Positions 17,513 to 26,126 of a stretch of 64,000 nucleotides of DNA are shown piece by piece (position 1 is the first letter of the stretch; each line of letters begins with the position of its first letter). Source of the DNA: Bog-950 sp964615305. GTDB lineage: Bacteria > Bacteroidota > Bacteroidia > Chitinophagales > LD1. Under the pieces are notes generated by a model that searched no databases, was not told the origin of the DNA, and saw only the letters and a list, made by a program, of their open reading frames with translations. The stretch covers positions 62,001 to 126,000 of the forward strand of contig CAZTNA010000008.1 in the NCBI GenBank assembly GCA_964615305.1. The letters are read 5' to 3'. The translations under genes were made by a program, and so were the position numbers.

Positions 17513-19126
17513 TTATATTGGCAGAGACACTGTAAAAATTGAGCCCTTCCCTTCGGCACTTGATACTGAAATATTCCCCCCTTGACGTTCAACAATTTTC
17601 TTGCAAATAGATAAACCGAGACCTGTGCCAGAAAATTCGGCCTTAGTGTGCAGCCGGTAAAATGGTTCAAAGATACGTTGTTGGTGCTCGGCCTTAATTC
17701 CAATACCGTTATCCGCTATAGTTAACAGAACCCTTCCGGCTGAATTTTCTGACGTAACTGTTACTTGGGGTATGTTAGCGCGGTTATATTTTACTCCATT
17801 CAGCACCAGGTTTTGTAACACAAGCATTATTAGGTTTCTGTCTGTGTTTATCTGGGGCAGATGATTGAAAACAACTTCAGCTGATTTTTCCATTACCGGA
17901 ACTTCAATATTCTTTAACACATCTTTCATCACATCGTTTAAATCAACCAACTCTCTCTTTATCTCTGTTCGGGTAATACGTGAGTATGAAAGTAAATCGC
18001 GTAAGAGTTGTTGTAGATTCGAAGCTCCTTTGTTAGCATAATCTATATATTCCTGGGCCTGTTCATCTAACTTACCATCGTATCGTTTCTTTAAAAGCTG
18101 CATGTAGTTTGAAATCATGCGTAACGGCTCCTGCATATCGTGGCTGGATACGAAGGCAAACATTTCCAAATCTGCATTACTTCGTTCCAGTTCTTTGGTT
18201 CGTTCCTGCAACTGAAACTGTGCGTTTTTGCTTCTTCGTATATCACGACTTTGGCTCAACACTGCATTGTTTGTTCCTTCGTTTTCAGTAATTGTTGTAA
18301 AAATTGTTTCTATCCAAACGTAGCTACCATTTGCGTGCTGCAAACGATATTGAATAGGTTGCTGAAGTGTGGCATTCCCCGGGTCATGAAAGTTTAGTTT
18401 TTGAATTAGCTCTTTATCATCCGGGTGTACTATTTCATACGGCTTGCGACCCAGCATTTCATGTGTAGAATACCCTAACAACCTTTCGGCTGAAGGGCTA
18501 ACAAATTGTAATGACCCATCTGTGTTGTGAATACATATCAGGTCGAATGAGTTTTCGGCCAGCAAACGATACATTTTTTCACTGTTGCGTAATTTATCTT
18601 CAATGCTAAACCGGAAATGAATGAGCACTGCCTGTGCTACAACTGCAATAATGTGTGTAGCGTAAAAATCAAACGTTGAGTTATTCTCCTTCTTAGTAAA
18701 GACGATAACAATCACTAGAAGTATGTTGATGACCAGAGTATGTATAAGCCAATTTCTTTTATCTCGGAAAAACCAACCCGAAATAGTATATGCAACAATA
18801 AATTGGTACGCATACTGAACATGGAACGATGTGCCGTAAAGCAGGTATATGTTTACCAGGTTCATGGTGTACATGAATACATAGGCGCACTGCTGATAAC
18901 GCACCTGCACAGGTTTAATAAACAGCAATCCGATAAAAATTACGAACGCTACTAATGCATCAATTCCATTCAACCACTGGTGTGATATGGTTCCTTTTAC
19001 CGGAAGGTTATCGCCATAAAAAGTAAAACAGGTAAACCCGACCACTAGTAACCCGAACAGAGCCTGAGCCGTACGAAGCTCATGATCTATCAGTCGGTCA
19101 AGTAATTTATCTACATTTTTTACCAT
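17513..19126 (-). CDS. membrane PAS-domain sensor histidine kinase
   Basis: 537 residues. The N-terminal about 170 residues hold roughly six hydrophobic segments, with short loops rather than a large outside domain. A PAS domain follows (about 185-300; RLLAENSFDLICIHNTDG, LGYSTHEMLGRKPYEIVHPDD), then a short coiled linker (LQERTKELERSNADLEMF). The dimerisation domain has phospho-acceptor His in VSSHDMQEPLRMISNY, and the ATPase domain has N box NLVLNGVKYN, DNGIGI and GTGLGLSICKKIV. It would sense a membrane or small-molecule signal and phosphorylate an unlinked response regulator, since none is adjacent. The 3' end meets the GMC gene end with one base between. Confidence 0.92.
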   Translation of the reverse strand: MVKNVDKLLDRLIDHELRTAQALFGLLVVGFTCFTFYGDNLPVKGTISHQWLNGIDALVAFVIFIGLLFIKPVQVRYQQCAYVFMYTMNLVNIYLLYGTSFHVQYAYQFIVAYTISGWFFRDKRNWLIHTLVINILLVIVIVFTKKENNSTFDFYATHIIAVVAQAVLIHFRFSIEDKLRNSEKMYRLLAENSFDLICIHNTDGSLQFVSPSAERLLGYSTHEMLGRKPYEIVHPDDKELIQKLNFHDPGNATLQQPIQYRLQHANGSYVWIETIFTTITENEGTNNAVLSQSRDIRRSKNAQFQLQERTKELERSNADLEMFAFVSSHDMQEPLRMISNYMQLLKKRYDGKLDEQAQEYIDYANKGASNLQQLLRDLLSYSRITRTEIKRELVDLNDVMKDVLKNIEVPVMEKSAEVVFNHLPQINTDRNLIMLVLQNLVLNGVKYNRANIPQVTVTSENSAGRVLLTIADNGIGIKAEHQQRIFEPFYRLHTKAEFSGTGLGLSICKKIVERQGGNISVSSAEGKGSIFTVSLPI

Positions 19127-19156
19127 GATTGGGGAGCGGAATGTAACTAAACTCTC

Positions 19157-19188
19157 CTAATATAAACAGACAATGCTGTTTGGGCAAG
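19157..19188 (-). promoter_or_regulatory. candidate promoter for the histidine kinase gene
   Basis: On the minus strand CTTG (19185-19188) is followed after 20 bases by TATATTAG (19157-19164), one mismatch each to the TTTG / TAnnTTTG consensus. The predicted start of transcription is about 25 bases before the ATG at 19126. Confidence 0.35.
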
Positions 19189-19189
19189 T

Positions 19190-19507
19190 TTAATACTTAG
19201 GCATGTCATTGTCCACCTCATCTGCCCAAGCAAGAATCCCTCCTTCCAGATTGTAAAGGTTTGTAAACCCGAAGTTTTCTTCTAAATACTGAATAATATT
19301 ACCACTCCGGTTACCGCTGCGGCAGTGTATGATTACCGGCTTACTTCTTGATATTTTGTCTAAGTTATCAGTTACTGTTCCCAATGGAATAAGCTCTCCG
19401 TTCAAATGACAAATATCATATTCAAACTCTTCGCGAACATCTATCAACTGAAAATCTTCTTTTGCATCTATCATGGCTTTTAACTCGCCAACTGTTTTCA
19501 ATTTCAT
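19190..19507 (-). CDS. single-domain rhodanese
   Basis: 105 residues, one rhodanese domain with an intact active-site loop (IIHCRSGNRSG, catalytic Cys). Such proteins carry or transfer persulfide sulfur. It begins 10 bases after cysN stops, so it is very probably the last gene of the cysC-cysD-cysN transcript and linked to sulfur assimilation. Whether it transfers sulfane sulfur, cyanide or thiosulfate sulfur cannot be told from the sequence. Confidence 0.9.
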   Translation of the reverse strand: MKLKTVGELKAMIDAKEDFQLIDVREEFEYDICHLNGELIPLGTVTDNLDKISRSKPVIIHCRSGNRSGNIIQYLEENFGFTNLYNLEGGILAWADEVDNDMPKY

Positions 19508-19517
19508 AGCTTAAAAT

Positions 19518-20807
19518 TTAATCAATTATCATACAAGCAGCTACGGTAACGTTTGTAGCTTCATCAATTAACACAAAACTTCCGGTATCGCGGTTTTTTG
19601 TGTAGGCATCAAAAAACAATGGTGCAGTGGACCTTAACTTTATTCGTCCAACATCGTTAACGGTAATTTGTGGATTATCGGTAATTCTATGCAGCGTGTT
19701 AATGTCGAGTTTATACTTAATTTCTTTTACCACAGCACGGACATCTTTTGAAGTATGCTTCAAAAAATACTTTCCGTTCAACTGAAGTGGTTTTTCACTC
19801 ATCCAACAAATCATTGCTTCTATATCCTGGTTTTGTTTGGGCAGATTTCCTTCGCGCACTAACATATCGCCTCTTGAAATATCAATATCGTCTTCTAATT
19901 GAATAGTAACCGACAGCGGAGCAAATGCTTCTTCCAGTTCTTTGCCATCCAGTTCCACCGATTTAATTTTTGACGAAAAACCAGAAGGCAGCACAGTCAC
20001 CTTATCGCCTTTTCGCACCACACCACTCGAAATTCTTCCTGCATAACCACGGTAATCGTGAAACTCATCGCTGTATGGGCGCACCACATATTGCACCGGA
20101 AAACGCATATCAATGTGATTAATGTCGCTGGCTATGTGAATATTCTCGAGCAAATACATCAGCGTAACCCCCTCATACCATTTCATATTGGTAGAGCGGT
20201 GCACCACATTATCGCCATTCAAGGCACTAATCGGAATAAAGTGTATGTCCTTAGTTTTTAACCGGGTTGCAAACTCTCGGTATTCAGAAACTATTTTGTT
20301 GTAAACAGTTTCATCGTAATTCACCAAATCCATTTTGTTTACGCAAAGTGCTATGTGCGGAATACCCAGCAACGATGCAATAATGCTGTGGCGCTTGGTT
20401 TGCTCAATAATTCCCTGACGTGCATCTACCAGAATAATAGCGAGGTTCGCTGTGCTGGCACCTGTAACCATGTTGCGCGTGTATTGAATGTGTCCAGGAG
20501 TGTCAGCAATAATGAATTTCCGTTTAGGCGTTGAGAAATAACGATACGCTACATCTATCGTAATTCCCTGTTCGCGTTCAGCGCGCAAGCCATCTGTAAG
20601 CAAGGCAAGGTTAACGGTTGTTTCGCCTCTGCGTTTGCTGGTGGCTTCAATATTTTCGAGTTGGTCTTCAAAAATTGATTTACTGTCGTAAAGTAACCGA
20701 CCAATCAAAGTTGATTTACCGTCATCAACACTTCCCGCTGTTGTAAAACGCAACAACTCCATGTTGAGGTAACTATTGCTATCAAAAATTTCTGCTGTTT
20801 CTGCCAT
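19518..20807 (-). CDS. cysN: sulfate adenylyltransferase subunit 1 (GTPase subunit)
   Basis: 429 residues. With CysD it makes adenosine 5'-phosphosulfate from sulfate and ATP, driven by GTP hydrolysis. It is an EF-Tu-like GTPase: P-loop GSVDDGKST (25-33), switch II DTPGHIQYTRNM, base-recognition NKMD, then two beta-barrel domains. No fused APS kinase domain follows, which fits the separate cysC two genes upstream. There is a gap of 22 bases from cysD. Confidence 0.95.
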   Translation of the reverse strand: MAETAEIFDSNSYLNMELLRFTTAGSVDDGKSTLIGRLLYDSKSIFEDQLENIEATSKRRGETTVNLALLTDGLRAEREQGITIDVAYRYFSTPKRKFIIADTPGHIQYTRNMVTGASTANLAIILVDARQGIIEQTKRHSIIASLLGIPHIALCVNKMDLVNYDETVYNKIVSEYREFATRLKTKDIHFIPISALNGDNVVHRSTNMKWYEGVTLMYLLENIHIASDINHIDMRFPVQYVVRPYSDEFHDYRGYAGRISSGVVRKGDKVTVLPSGFSSKIKSVELDGKELEEAFAPLSVTIQLEDDIDISRGDMLVREGNLPKQNQDIEAMICWMSEKPLQLNGKYFLKHTSKDVRAVVKEIKYKLDINTLHRITDNPQITVNDVGRIKLRSTAPLFFDAYTKNRDTGSFVLIDEATNVTVAACMIID

Positions 20808-20829
20808 TGCTTTGTATTGTCAAATTCTA

Positions 20830-21732
20830 TTAGAAATATCCCTCTTTCTTTCTGTCTTCCATACTTGTTTCACTACGTTTATCATCAGCTCTGCCACCAC
20901 GTTCGGTAGTTCTCGATGATGCCACTTCCTGAATAATATCATCTAAAGAAATTGCGGATGAAAGTGTGGCTCCGGTAGAAGTAATATCTCCTATGGTGCG
21001 GAAACGCACCACCATTTCTTCAGCTGCTTCGGTTGGTTTCATAGGAATGAAAGGTGATTCAGCCAACAACACGCCATCACGGTTAAACACTTTGCGTTTG
21101 TGTGAAAAATAAAGTGTTGGCATAGGAATTTTTTCCATGGCTAAATACTGCCACACGTCTAACTCTGTCCAATTCGAAATTGGAAACACACGGAAGTGCT
21201 CGCCTACATGCATTTTGCCATTAAACAAATTCCAAAGCTCCGGTCGCTGGTTCTTAGGATCCCACTGACCAAACTCATCGCGGTGCGAAAAAAAACGCTC
21301 TTTCGCTCTTGCTTTTTCTTCGTCTCTGCGTGCTCCACCCATGCAGCAATCAAACTTGTATTTATCAATGGTGTCAAGCAAAGTAGTTGTCTGCAAACGG
21401 ATACGCGAAGCGCTGTAACCTTTTTCTTCAGCCACACGGCCCGTATCAATACTCTCCTGCACTGAACCTACTATCAGTTTTACTCCAAGCAACTTCACTA
21501 ACTCATCTCGGTAATCAATTGTTTCCTGAAAGTTGTGTCCGGTATCTACATGCACTAACGGAAACGGAATAGCAGCCGGATAGAAAGCTTTTTTAGCTAA
21601 GTAAGTTACGAGTATAGAATCCTTTCCTCCGCTAAAAAGTATAGCGGGGTTTTGAAACTGCGCAGCAACTTCGCGAAGCACATAAATAGATTCTGCTTCT
21701 AAAGTTTTGAGGTGATTGAGTGTATATGACAT
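20830..21732 (-). CDS. cysD: sulfate adenylyltransferase subunit 2
   Basis: 300 residues, the catalytic partner of CysN. The PP-loop for ATP is LFSGGKDSILV (Ser34 to Ser39), followed by PFPLVHVDTGHNFQET. The C-terminal region (GDITSTGATLSSAISLDDII, RTTERGGRADD) is typical of CysD. It lies in the order cysC-cysD-cysN with 10- and 22-base gaps, the usual Bacteroidota sulfate activation cluster. Confidence 0.96.
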   Translation of the reverse strand: MSYTLNHLKTLEAESIYVLREVAAQFQNPAILFSGGKDSILVTYLAKKAFYPAAIPFPLVHVDTGHNFQETIDYRDELVKLLGVKLIVGSVQESIDTGRVAEEKGYSASRIRLQTTTLLDTIDKYKFDCCMGGARRDEEKARAKERFFSHRDEFGQWDPKNQRPELWNLFNGKMHVGEHFRVFPISNWTELDVWQYLAMEKIPMPTLYFSHKRKVFNRDGVLLAESPFIPMKPTEAAEEMVVRFRTIGDITSTGATLSSAISLDDIIQEVASSRTTERGGRADDKRSETSMEDRKKEGYF

Positions 21733-21742
21733 TCCTAATGGA

Positions 21743-22348
21743 TTATTGATTCTTTACTATTGAAAACACAAATTTGCTCACCTCACTTACAGATTCTTCT
21801 ACTGATTTATTGTTTGTGAGAATTTCCAAGTCCGGTTTTACAGGAATTTCAAACGGTGCGTTGATGCCTGTAAAATCTTTTATCTCACCCTTGCGCGCTT
21901 TAGCATAAAGCCCTTTTACATCGCGTTTCTCACATTCTTCCAAAGGTGTATTGATGAAAATTTCCAGAAAATCGTTTTCGCCAACAATTGATTTTGCCTG
22001 GGCACGTATTTCTTCAGTAGGCGAAACAAAACAGCAGATAGTTACTACTCCGTTAGCACAAAACAATTTTGCCACTTCAGCAATTCTGCGAATGTTTTCT
22101 TTTCTGTCGGCTTCACTAAAGCCAAGGTTGTTATTAATGCCTGTGCGAACGTTGTCGCCATCCAGCACTACAGAAAAAAAACCTTTAGCATGAAGAGCCT
22201 CCTCCAATCCTTTCGCAATGGTACTCTTACCTGAACCGCTTAATCCGGTAAACCAAAACACTTTTCCTCGCTGCTGCAATAACTGCTCCTTACTCTCACG
22301 CGAAAGCAGTTGATTATAGGGGTGAATATTCTCTGACTTGGAGTTCAT
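21743..22348 (-). CDS. cysC: adenylylsulfate (APS) kinase
   Basis: 201 residues, standard length. It phosphorylates APS to PAPS. P-loop GLSGSGKST at residues 35-43; substrate-binding segments DGDNVRTGINNNLGFSEADR and KGLYAKARKGEIKDFTG are present. It is first gene of the minus-strand sulfate activation operon. The presence of a kinase suggests PAPS is made either for PAPS reduction or for sulfation; no reductase or sulfotransferase is in the window. Confidence 0.96.
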   Translation of the reverse strand: MNSKSENIHPYNQLLSRESKEQLLQQRGKVFWFTGLSGSGKSTIAKGLEEALHAKGFFSVVLDGDNVRTGINNNLGFSEADRKENIRRIAEVAKLFCANGVVTICCFVSPTEEIRAQAKSIVGENDFLEIFINTPLEECEKRDVKGLYAKARKGEIKDFTGINAPFEIPVKPDLEILTNNKSVEESVSEVSKFVFSIVKNQ

Positions 22349-22358
22349 AAACGGAGCG

Positions 22359-22392
22359 CGAATCTAAAATTTTCGCTTAATCTATAAGCTAA
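22359..22392 (-). promoter_or_regulatory. candidate promoter of the cysC-cysD-cysN operon
   Basis: On the minus strand TTAG (22389-22392) is followed after 22 bases by TAGATTCG (22359-22366), which has one mismatch to TAnnTTTG and the CGC continuation seen elsewhere in the window. The start codon is at 22348, so the leader would be about 5-10 bases. Confidence 0.33.
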
Positions 22393-22405
22393 GTAGAGTT
22401 GCTTC

Positions 22406-22436
22406 ATTGCTTTCTTCCCCACTTACAATATTTTTG
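22406..22436 (+). promoter_or_regulatory. promoter of the cysteine synthase gene
   Basis: ATTG (22406-22409), a 19-base spacer, then TATTTTTG (22429-22436): a perfect -7 element of the Bacteroidota primary sigma factor, the preferred spacing and one mismatch in the -33 element. The ATG at 22456 is 20 bases downstream. Confidence 0.6.
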
Positions 22437-22455
22437 CGATTGGAAAAAGTAAAAT

Positions 22456-23337
22456 ATGGCAGGCATTCTTGATTTAGTAGGCAATACACCTTTAGTAGAA
22501 CTCCATCGTATTAACCCTAACCCGCGCGTAAAAATTTACGGCAAACTCGAAGGCGAAAATCCCGGAGGCAGTGTGAAAGACCGTGCCGCCTATGGCATGA
22601 TAAAAGGAGCTCTTGACCGCGGAGAACTGAAATCAGGAATGAAACTGATAGAAGCTACCAGCGGAAACACCGGCATAGCACTGGCTATGATTGCCCGCCT
22701 GTGTGGAGTTGAAATAGAATTAGTGATGCCCGAAAATTCTACCCGCGAAAGAGTGCTAACCATGCAGGCATTCGGGGCAACCGTTACACTCACCTCCGCA
22801 GCAGGCAGTATGGAAGAAGCCATTGACTATGCGCACGCGCAAGTTGCTAAAGGCGGTTACTTGATGTTGAATCAATTTGCAAACCCTGATAATTACGGAG
22901 CGCACTATCACACCACAGGTCCTGAAATCTGGAATGACACTGAAGGAAAAATCACGCATTTTGTTTCCAGCATGGGTACTACCGGTACTATTATGGGTGT
23001 GTCGCGGTTTATGAAAGAAAAGAATAACACTATTCAAATTATTGGCGCTCAACCTACCGATGGCTCACGCATACCAGGCATACGCAGATGGAAACAGGAA
23101 TATTTGCCTAAAATTTTTGAACCGCATCGAGTTGACCGAATTGTGGATGTATCGGAAGAAGAAGCTACTGCTATGACTCGAAGATTAGCAAAGGAGGAAG
23201 CTGTGTTTTGCGGAATGAGCAGCGGAGGTGCTGTACATATTGCCACTAAAATTGCCGCTGAAATTCAAGAGGGAGTAATTGTTGCTATCATTTGCGACAA
23301 AGGCGACAGGTATTTATCGAGCAACTTGTTCGGGTAG
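22456..23337 (+). CDS. cysM: cysteine synthase (CysM/CysK family)
   Basis: 293 residues. The PLP-dependent enzyme joins sulfide (or thiosulfate) to O-acetylserine. The PLP lysine is Lys41 in GGSVKDRAAYGM; the substrate loop EATSGNTGIALAM and the C-terminal FCGMSSGGAV are intact. Length and the sequence following the lysine fit the CysM branch slightly better than CysK, but the two are hard to separate by eye. It is divergent from the sulfate activation operon (107 bases between starts), so the two sulfur units may share regulation. Confidence 0.93.
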   Translation: MAGILDLVGNTPLVELHRINPNPRVKIYGKLEGENPGGSVKDRAAYGMIKGALDRGELKSGMKLIEATSGNTGIALAMIARLCGVEIELVMPENSTRERVLTMQAFGATVTLTSAAGSMEEAIDYAHAQVAKGGYLMLNQFANPDNYGAHYHTTGPEIWNDTEGKITHFVSSMGTTGTIMGVSRFMKEKNNTIQIIGAQPTDGSRIPGIRRWKQEYLPKIFEPHRVDRIVDVSEEEATAMTRRLAKEEAVFCGMSSGGAVHIATKIAAEIQEGVIVAIICDKGDRYLSSNLFG

Positions 23338-23343
23338 TTTTTT

Positions 23344-24981
23344 TTAAAAACTTACAGCCATACGGTAATCGTATTTTACTGATGAAAGGTTCTTTTCTTT
23401 CAACGCATCGGCTTGTTGTAGCTGCAACGAAATAAACTGCTGAAGAAATTCTATCTGTTTTTCTGATTCTTTTCTGTCAAAAAAAATTCTCCCTGTTCTT
23501 CGAATCAAAAAATCGCTGAGTGAAAAAGTCATTTCGTGCTGAATACAGTATTGTAATTCGGCAGCGTAATACAGTTTATCGTTATCGGCAATTTTGTTTC
23601 GTAACTCTTTTGCTGCTTCTATTACCGTTAAGGTGTTAGCACCAAAACGAAAAAACCATTCCTTCACTTTTTCGGCAGGAATATTTTCTTCTGCTCCTTT
23701 TTCAGTCAAATCTGCAAGTGTTTTTTTAAACCCGGTTTCATTTTGAAACTCGCCACCGCTTAAACGAAAAGATTTTGTTTTGCACGAACCAAAATCTCGG
23801 TTTAGTTTTTTTGCAGCCATGTCAACAACCTTAGCTGCCATTAAACGATACCCCGTCAACTTACCACCAGCAATAGAAACCAAACCCGAAGCAGAAACCA
23901 TTACTTCATCTTTCCGCGAAAGTTCAGACGCTGACTTTCCGTCCTCATAAATCAATGGGCGCAAACCCGCCCAACTTGATACTATATCTTCCGCTTTCAG
24001 GCTCACCGATGGGAAAACATGATTGATGGCCTTGAGTAAATATGCTACATCTTCTTTATTGCATTGCGGTGTGTCAATACTTTGGTTATACACGGTATCT
24101 GTGGTACCCACATAAGTAATTCCGTTTCGTGGAATTGCAAAAATCATTCTTCCATCGCCTACATCGAAATATGCGGCTTGCACCAGCGGCAGTTTTTCGT
24201 ATGAAAAAACGATGTGTACTCCTTTTGTTAGTTGTAGCCGTTTCCCTTTAAGTGAATTGTCTTCTTTGCGCAGCAAATCAACCCATGGACCGCAGGCGTT
24301 TACTACCACACTGGCGCGTATTTCAAATTCAGTATCCTCAATTTTATCGTGTACTTTTACTCCTGTAATTTTGCCTTGCTGGTCGTAAACGAAGTTTTTG
24401 CTTTCGGCATAATTAAGCAAGGTAGCACCATTGGCAAAAGCACTCTTGGCTATTTCTATGGTCAGCCGCGAATCATCCGTGCGGTACTCGAAATATAAAC
24501 CACCACCAATTAGCCCTTTGTTGGTAAGCAATGGCTCCGCTTTTAGTGTTTGATGTTTGTCGAGCATTTTTCTGCGCTCGTCATTTTTTACGCCTGCCAG
24601 TAAATCATATACCCACAACCCCAAAGAAGAAGATTGCTTGCCCAGGGAACCATCTTCTACAATTGGCAGCAACATTTTTTCAGGAACAACTATGTGTCTT
24701 GCATTGCTATGAACCACAGCCCGCTCACTACCCACATCGTGCACCAGCTTAAATTCCAATTGTTTTAAATACCGAAGCCCACCATGTATAAGTTTGGTAG
24801 ATCGCGAACTGGTGCCTGATGCAAAATCACTCTTTTCGATCAGAGCTACTTTCATACCGCGAAGTACCGCATCTAAAGCAATACCGCAACCTGTAATTCC
24901 TCCTCCAATCACTAACAAGTCAAACGACTGTGATGAAAGCTGTTCAACAAATTGTTTTCGGTGGCGGTTAGAAAAATTCAT
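23344..24981 (-). CDS. glpD: glycerol-3-phosphate dehydrogenase (FAD, membrane-associated)
   Basis: 545 residues. It oxidises glycerol 3-phosphate to dihydroxyacetone phosphate, passing electrons to the quinone pool. The FAD motif is LLVIGGGITGCGIALDA (from residue 22), followed by the family signature KSDFASGTSSRSTKLIHGG. FAIPRNGITYVGTTDT and SIAGGKLTGYR lie further on, and a C-terminal helical domain follows. It lies 13 bases after the double rhodanese gene, probably one operon. No glycerol kinase or facilitator is nearby. Confidence 0.95.
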   Translation of the reverse strand: MNFSNRHRKQFVEQLSSQSFDLLVIGGGITGCGIALDAVLRGMKVALIEKSDFASGTSSRSTKLIHGGLRYLKQLEFKLVHDVGSERAVVHSNARHIVVPEKMLLPIVEDGSLGKQSSSLGLWVYDLLAGVKNDERRKMLDKHQTLKAEPLLTNKGLIGGGLYFEYRTDDSRLTIEIAKSAFANGATLLNYAESKNFVYDQQGKITGVKVHDKIEDTEFEIRASVVVNACGPWVDLLRKEDNSLKGKRLQLTKGVHIVFSYEKLPLVQAAYFDVGDGRMIFAIPRNGITYVGTTDTVYNQSIDTPQCNKEDVAYLLKAINHVFPSVSLKAEDIVSSWAGLRPLIYEDGKSASELSRKDEVMVSASGLVSIAGGKLTGYRLMAAKVVDMAAKKLNRDFGSCKTKSFRLSGGEFQNETGFKKTLADLTEKGAEENIPAEKVKEWFFRFGANTLTVIEAAKELRNKIADNDKLYYAAELQYCIQHEMTFSLSDFLIRRTGRIFFDRKESEKQIEFLQQFISLQLQQADALKEKNLSSVKYDYRMAVSF

Positions 24982-24994
24982 GTGAGCAGGAAAA

Positions 24995-25651
24995 TCAGTT
25001 ATTCGTAAAACGCGAATCTGTTTTATCTTTTTTCTTTATAACGAAAGGAAGTTTAGTGTTTTTAAGGTCGGTAAAGTTTGCATCCAAAACACGCACGCGC
25101 TCAAATCCATTTTGTTTAAACACTGAAGCCGCAGTTGCTGCTTCTTCAAAATTGGTAGCGCAGATGTAGTAACTCTCGTTTGTTTCCATATCAGTGAGCG
25201 TCTGTTCTAAATCGCTTAGTGCAATGTTTTCTGCATGCTCTAGGTGTTCTTCTTCAAATGCCTCTGCTCCGCGCACATCAATCAGAAAAAACTCATCGAA
25301 ATTATAATCAATGGCAAATTCTTCAACATCTATAGATATCAATAAGTCTGTTTCTTTAGCAGATAAATTCCATTCTTCATGAACCAAAGAAAGAACCCCT
25401 AACAAAACAAAGTTGCCCGCTAAAGCAACTGCTTTGGAAACAGGTGCCGCATTAACTTCAGTACTAATTAGCAAAAGTGATTGTCTGTCTTCAACCAGGT
25501 CATTCAGTTTGTCTTTAAAGTTTTCGTTAAAGGGAATGGAAATTGCGCCTTTTATAAACCCGTCAGCAAAACTTTGGGTGGGTCGTGTGTCTATCAGCCA
25601 AACACCTTCGGTGTACAGCCGTTTAAATTCATTGATGTCAAGAAATTTCAT
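24995..25651 (-). CDS. tandem rhodanese-like protein with degenerate active sites
   Basis: 218 residues forming two rhodanese-like halves (about 1-100 and 108-205). In the first half the active-site position reads LLLISTEVN, without cysteine. In the second it reads YYICATNFEEA, a cysteine but not the usual CxxGxR loop. It is therefore probably not a classical sulfurtransferase; a binding or scaffolding role is possible. DTRPTQSFADGFIKGAISIP and IDVRGAEAFEEEHLEHAENI mark the two fold starts. It is first in a presumed operon with glpD. Confidence 0.8.
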   Translation of the reverse strand: MKFLDINEFKRLYTEGVWLIDTRPTQSFADGFIKGAISIPFNENFKDKLNDLVEDRQSLLLISTEVNAAPVSKAVALAGNFVLLGVLSLVHEEWNLSAKETDLLISIDVEEFAIDYNFDEFFLIDVRGAEAFEEEHLEHAENIALSDLEQTLTDMETNESYYICATNFEEAATAASVFKQNGFERVRVLDANFTDLKNTKLPFVIKKKDKTDSRFTNN

Positions 25652-25669
25652 TGAAAAAAATTAAGCGCG

Positions 25670-25677
25670 CGAATTTA
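25670..25677 (-). promoter_or_regulatory. candidate -7 element upstream of the double rhodanese/glpD unit
   Basis: Minus-strand TAAATTCG followed by CGCGC, 19 bases upstream of the ATG. It matches seven of eight positions of TAnnTTTG. No -33 element is evident. Confidence 0.28.
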
Positions 25678-25695
25678 TTGGAAACTGCGGCTTTT

Positions 25696-26001
25696 TTAGC
25701 CTGTAAACCGGTAAACCGTTTCCAAGATACGTTTTAATTTTTCGCGATTAAGAGAATAAAAGATGAATTTTCCTCTTCGGCTGGTAGTTACAAGCTGTTG
25801 ATCGCGTAAAATTTTAAGATGTTGCGAAGCTACTGATTGGTCAAGTTGAAGATTGCGATAGATGTGGTTGACGTTTACCGGCTCGTTTGTTTCAATATAG
25901 GAAAGGATGTTAATTCGTAACGGGTGTGCTAGGGCGCGAAGTATAGAAACCGCATTATTTAACAGCGGCTCATGGGTTGTTTTTTCGATAGAGGGGCTCA
26001 T
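25696..26001 (-). CDS. ArsR-type winged-helix regulator (second of a pair)
   Basis: About 101 residues from the ATG at 26001; an upstream in-frame ATG at 26079 would add an unlikely Phe-rich stretch and run into the terminator hairpin. The winged helix is clear: LRALAHPLRINILSYI, recognition helix region LDQSVASQHLKILRDQQLV and wing TTSRRGKFIFYSLN. There is no cysteine at all, so the usual thiol metal sites of ArsR/SmtB proteins are absent. It is a paralogue of the gene immediately upstream (same QSV-SQHL and GKFIFYS segments). The target is unknown. Confidence 0.87.
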   Translation of the reverse strand: MSPSIEKTTHEPLLNNAVSILRALAHPLRINILSYIETNEPVNVNHIYRNLQLDQSVASQHLKILRDQQLVTTSRRGKFIFYSLNREKLKRILETVYRFTG

Positions 26002-26080
26002 GGCGAAAAATTGAAACCTGTAAAATACACAAGGATTTCTGAAAACGGAAATAAATTTTTGGACTTCCCATGAAAACAAA

Positions 26081-26106
26081 AAAGCCCGACTTACGGGTCG
26101 GGCTTT
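26081..26106 (-). terminator. rho-independent terminator after the first ArsR-type gene
   Basis: Minus-strand hairpin: arms AAAGCCCGAC (26081-26090 and 26097-26106) form a perfect 10-base-pair stem with a 6-base loop, followed by TTTTTG. It sits 21 bases downstream of the first regulator's stop and separates it from its paralogue. Confidence 0.85.
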
Positions 26107-26126
26107 AGCAAATAACTTCTTCTCCT

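Noticed and set aside
23336..23352. AGTTTTTTTT-AAAAACT at the convergent ends of cysM and glpD
   Set aside because: Only a T run followed by an A run; no GC stem, so no terminator is called.
26001..26079. Longer N-terminus for the second ArsR-type regulator
   Set aside because: It would start at the foot of the terminator hairpin and add a Phe-rich segment absent from the paralogue.
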